Shown in pieces: positions 62,857 to 64,000 of a DNA stretch of 64,000 nt (its first letter is position 1; every line of letters starts with the position of its first letter). This stretch comes from Gammaproteobacteria bacterium (GTDB taxonomy: Bacteria > Pseudomonadota > Gammaproteobacteria > Steroidobacterales > Foliamicaceae): assembly GCA_009844425.1 (NCBI GenBank), contig VYBN01000019.1, positions 79,260 through 143,259 on the forward strand, read 5' to 3'. Both the position numbers and the translations under genes were made by a program. The notes beneath the pieces were generated by a model, which worked only from the letters and a program-made list of their open reading frames with translations, was not told the origin of the DNA and searched no databases.

Positions 62857-64000
62857 ATGAATATGGTCATGGAACGCGCATTGCTGGGCGAACTGGTCCG
62901 CCACTTTCGCGAAAACCGGCAGATGGCCTTTCTCTCCGGCCCTAGGCAGGTTGGCAAGACCACTCTGGCAAAGGCCCTGGTGAGCCAGTTTCCCGACAGC
63001 GCCTACCTCAACTGGGACAACCAGGCCCACCGCGCATTGATCCTCAAGGGCCCGGACGCGGTGGCGGGCCAACTCCGGCTCGATCGTCTGCGGGCGGACA
63101 GGCCGCTTTGCGCCTTCGACGAACTGCATAAGTACCAGCATTGGCGGACTTTCCTGAAGGGCTTATTCGACCTCTATGAGGACCGCGCCCGCTTCCTGGT
63201 TACAGGCAGCGCGTCCCTGGAAACCTTCAGACGCGGGGGCGACAGCCTTATGGGACGCTACTTCCCCTATCGTTTGCATCCACTATCGGTGGGCGAGTGC
63301 CTCGGCGGCCTGGCTCGCGAGGGTCCTTGCGTGGAGCCGACTCCGCTCGACGAGGATCGCTGGCAGGCTCTGTGGCGATTCGGCGGCTTCCCGGAGACAT
63401 TTCTCAAGGCCAATCAACGCTTCCACAATCGCTGGCGCGCCTTGCGCAGAGAGCAGTTGTTTCGTGAGGATCTGCGCGACCTCACCCGCATACAGGAGCT
63501 GGGCCAGATGGAGATGCTTGCCGAGTTGATACGGAGCCAGGTCGGCCGGCCCACGAGCTACAGCCACCTGGCCAGGACCGTTCAGGTGTCGGTGGATACC
63601 GCAAAGCGCTGGGCCGCAACGCTTGCCTCGCTTTACTTCTGCTTCACGGTCAAGCCGTGGCATAGAAACGTGGCGCGGGCGTTGCGCAAGGAGCCCAAGC
63701 ACTATCTGTGGGACTGGTCGGAGGTGGCCGACGCCGGCCCGCGGGCCGAGAACCTGGTTGCCTCGGCCTTGCACAAGTCGGCGCACTGGTGGACGGAGAC
63801 CGGTCACGGCGAATTTGGCTTGCATTTTGTGCGCGACAAGCAGAAGCGGGAGGTTGACTTTCTGGTGACGCGCGATCAGCAGCCGTGGTTCCTGGTGGAG
63901 GTGAAGGCGAGCAAGAACGCGAGCCTGAGCGGCTCGCTTGCCCATTTCCAGCGTCAGACCGGAGCGCGGCACGCCTTTCAAGCCGCAATGGACGCCGGCT
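62857..64000 (+). CDS. AAA ATPase with DUF4143 domain (partial, runs off the window)
   Basis: At least 381 residues; missing from the track because it has no stop in the window. Walker A GPRQVGKTTLAKAL, Walker B CAFDELHKYQHWRTFLKGLFD, then LVTGSASLETFRRGGDSLMGRYFPYRLHPLS, the usual AAA_14 module. The DUF4143 part includes EQLFREDLRDLTRIQELGQMEMLAELIRSQVG and the nuclease-like strand HFVRDKQKREVDFLVTRDQQPWFLVEVKAS (D-ExK pattern). Such ATPases are frequent in mobile and toxin-antitoxin regions; the role is poorly known. Confidence 0.9.
   Translation, partial: MNMVMERALLGELVRHFRENRQMAFLSGPRQVGKTTLAKALVSQFPDSAYLNWDNQAHRALILKGPDAVAGQLRLDRLRADRPLCAFDELHKYQHWRTFLKGLFDLYEDRARFLVTGSASLETFRRGGDSLMGRYFPYRLHPLSVGECLGGLAREGPCVEPTPLDEDRWQALWRFGGFPETFLKANQRFHNRWRALRREQLFREDLRDLTRIQELGQMEMLAELIRSQVGRPTSYSHLARTVQVSVDTAKRWAATLASLYFCFTVKPWHRNVARALRKEPKHYLWDWSEVADAGPRAENLVASALHKSAHWWTETGHGEFGLHFVRDKQKREVDFLVTRDQQPWFLVEVKASKNASLSGSLAHFQRQTGARHAFQAAMDAG

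Overview
The window looks like a chromosomal segment of a GC-rich gammaproteobacterium. The evidence is the yceD-rpmF-plsX-fabH block, a Braun-type lipoprotein, a gspCDEF block, clpS-clpA-infA, split glycine decarboxylase genes, and frequent GTG/TTG starts. A marine or sponge-associated lifestyle is my inference. It rests on the NHLP-leader peptide/flavin halogenase cluster, the tetrameric sarcosine oxidase operon and the many small Fe(II)/2OG and VOC enzymes.

Layout. 0-5.2 kb: nadE end, maf, yceD-rpmF-plsX-fabH, then an L,D-transpeptidase and an Lpp-like lipoprotein closed by a clear terminator. 5.4-10.9 kb: gspC-D-E-F (type II secretion) on the minus strand. 11.0-15.8 kb: clpS, clpA, infA and a DUF885 peptidase. 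15.8-27.2 kb: the glycine cleavage genes gcvT-gcvH and gcvPA-gcvPB, separated by about 7 kb of lower-GC accessory DNA. That island holds two HEPN-like proteins, an intact MmeI-type (type IIL) restriction-modification enzyme, a small HTH protein, an unknown protein and a parDE toxin-antitoxin pair. 27.3-33.2 kb: an atypical alpha/beta hydrolase and soxB-D-A-G; with gcv this gives a sarcosine/glycine one-carbon catabolism block.

33.3-47.2 kb is the most unusual part: a RiPP (proteusin-like) locus. It has three NHLP-leader precursor genes plus a leader-less partial fourth copy, and a flavin-dependent tryptophan halogenase next to a precursor whose core ends in Trp. It also has a C39-peptidase ABC exporter, a second NHLM-type ABC protein and a 55-residue stub of the HlyD adaptor. 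Tailoring candidates are a methyltransferase, a 2OG oxygenase, two CmcJ/NvfI-type oxygenases and two paralogues of an unrecognised family of about 355 residues. The CmcJ and unknown genes occur once at each flank of the locus. No YcaO, LanM or radical SAM maturase is visible.

47.3-57.8 kb: an RND efflux pair, a TauD-type dioxygenase coupled to a second hydrolase of the same atypical GxHxG family, a TonB-dependent receptor, a VOC protein and an exported EEP-family hydrolase. 57.8-64 kb: a decaying accessory region with a truncated thermonuclease-like gene, higBA, a second VOC protein, a methyltransferase, a MazF remnant and a DUF4143 ATPase that runs off the end. A family of short GC-rich palindromic repeats recurs next to gene ends across the window. 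Functions were assigned by reading the sequence only; no database search was run.
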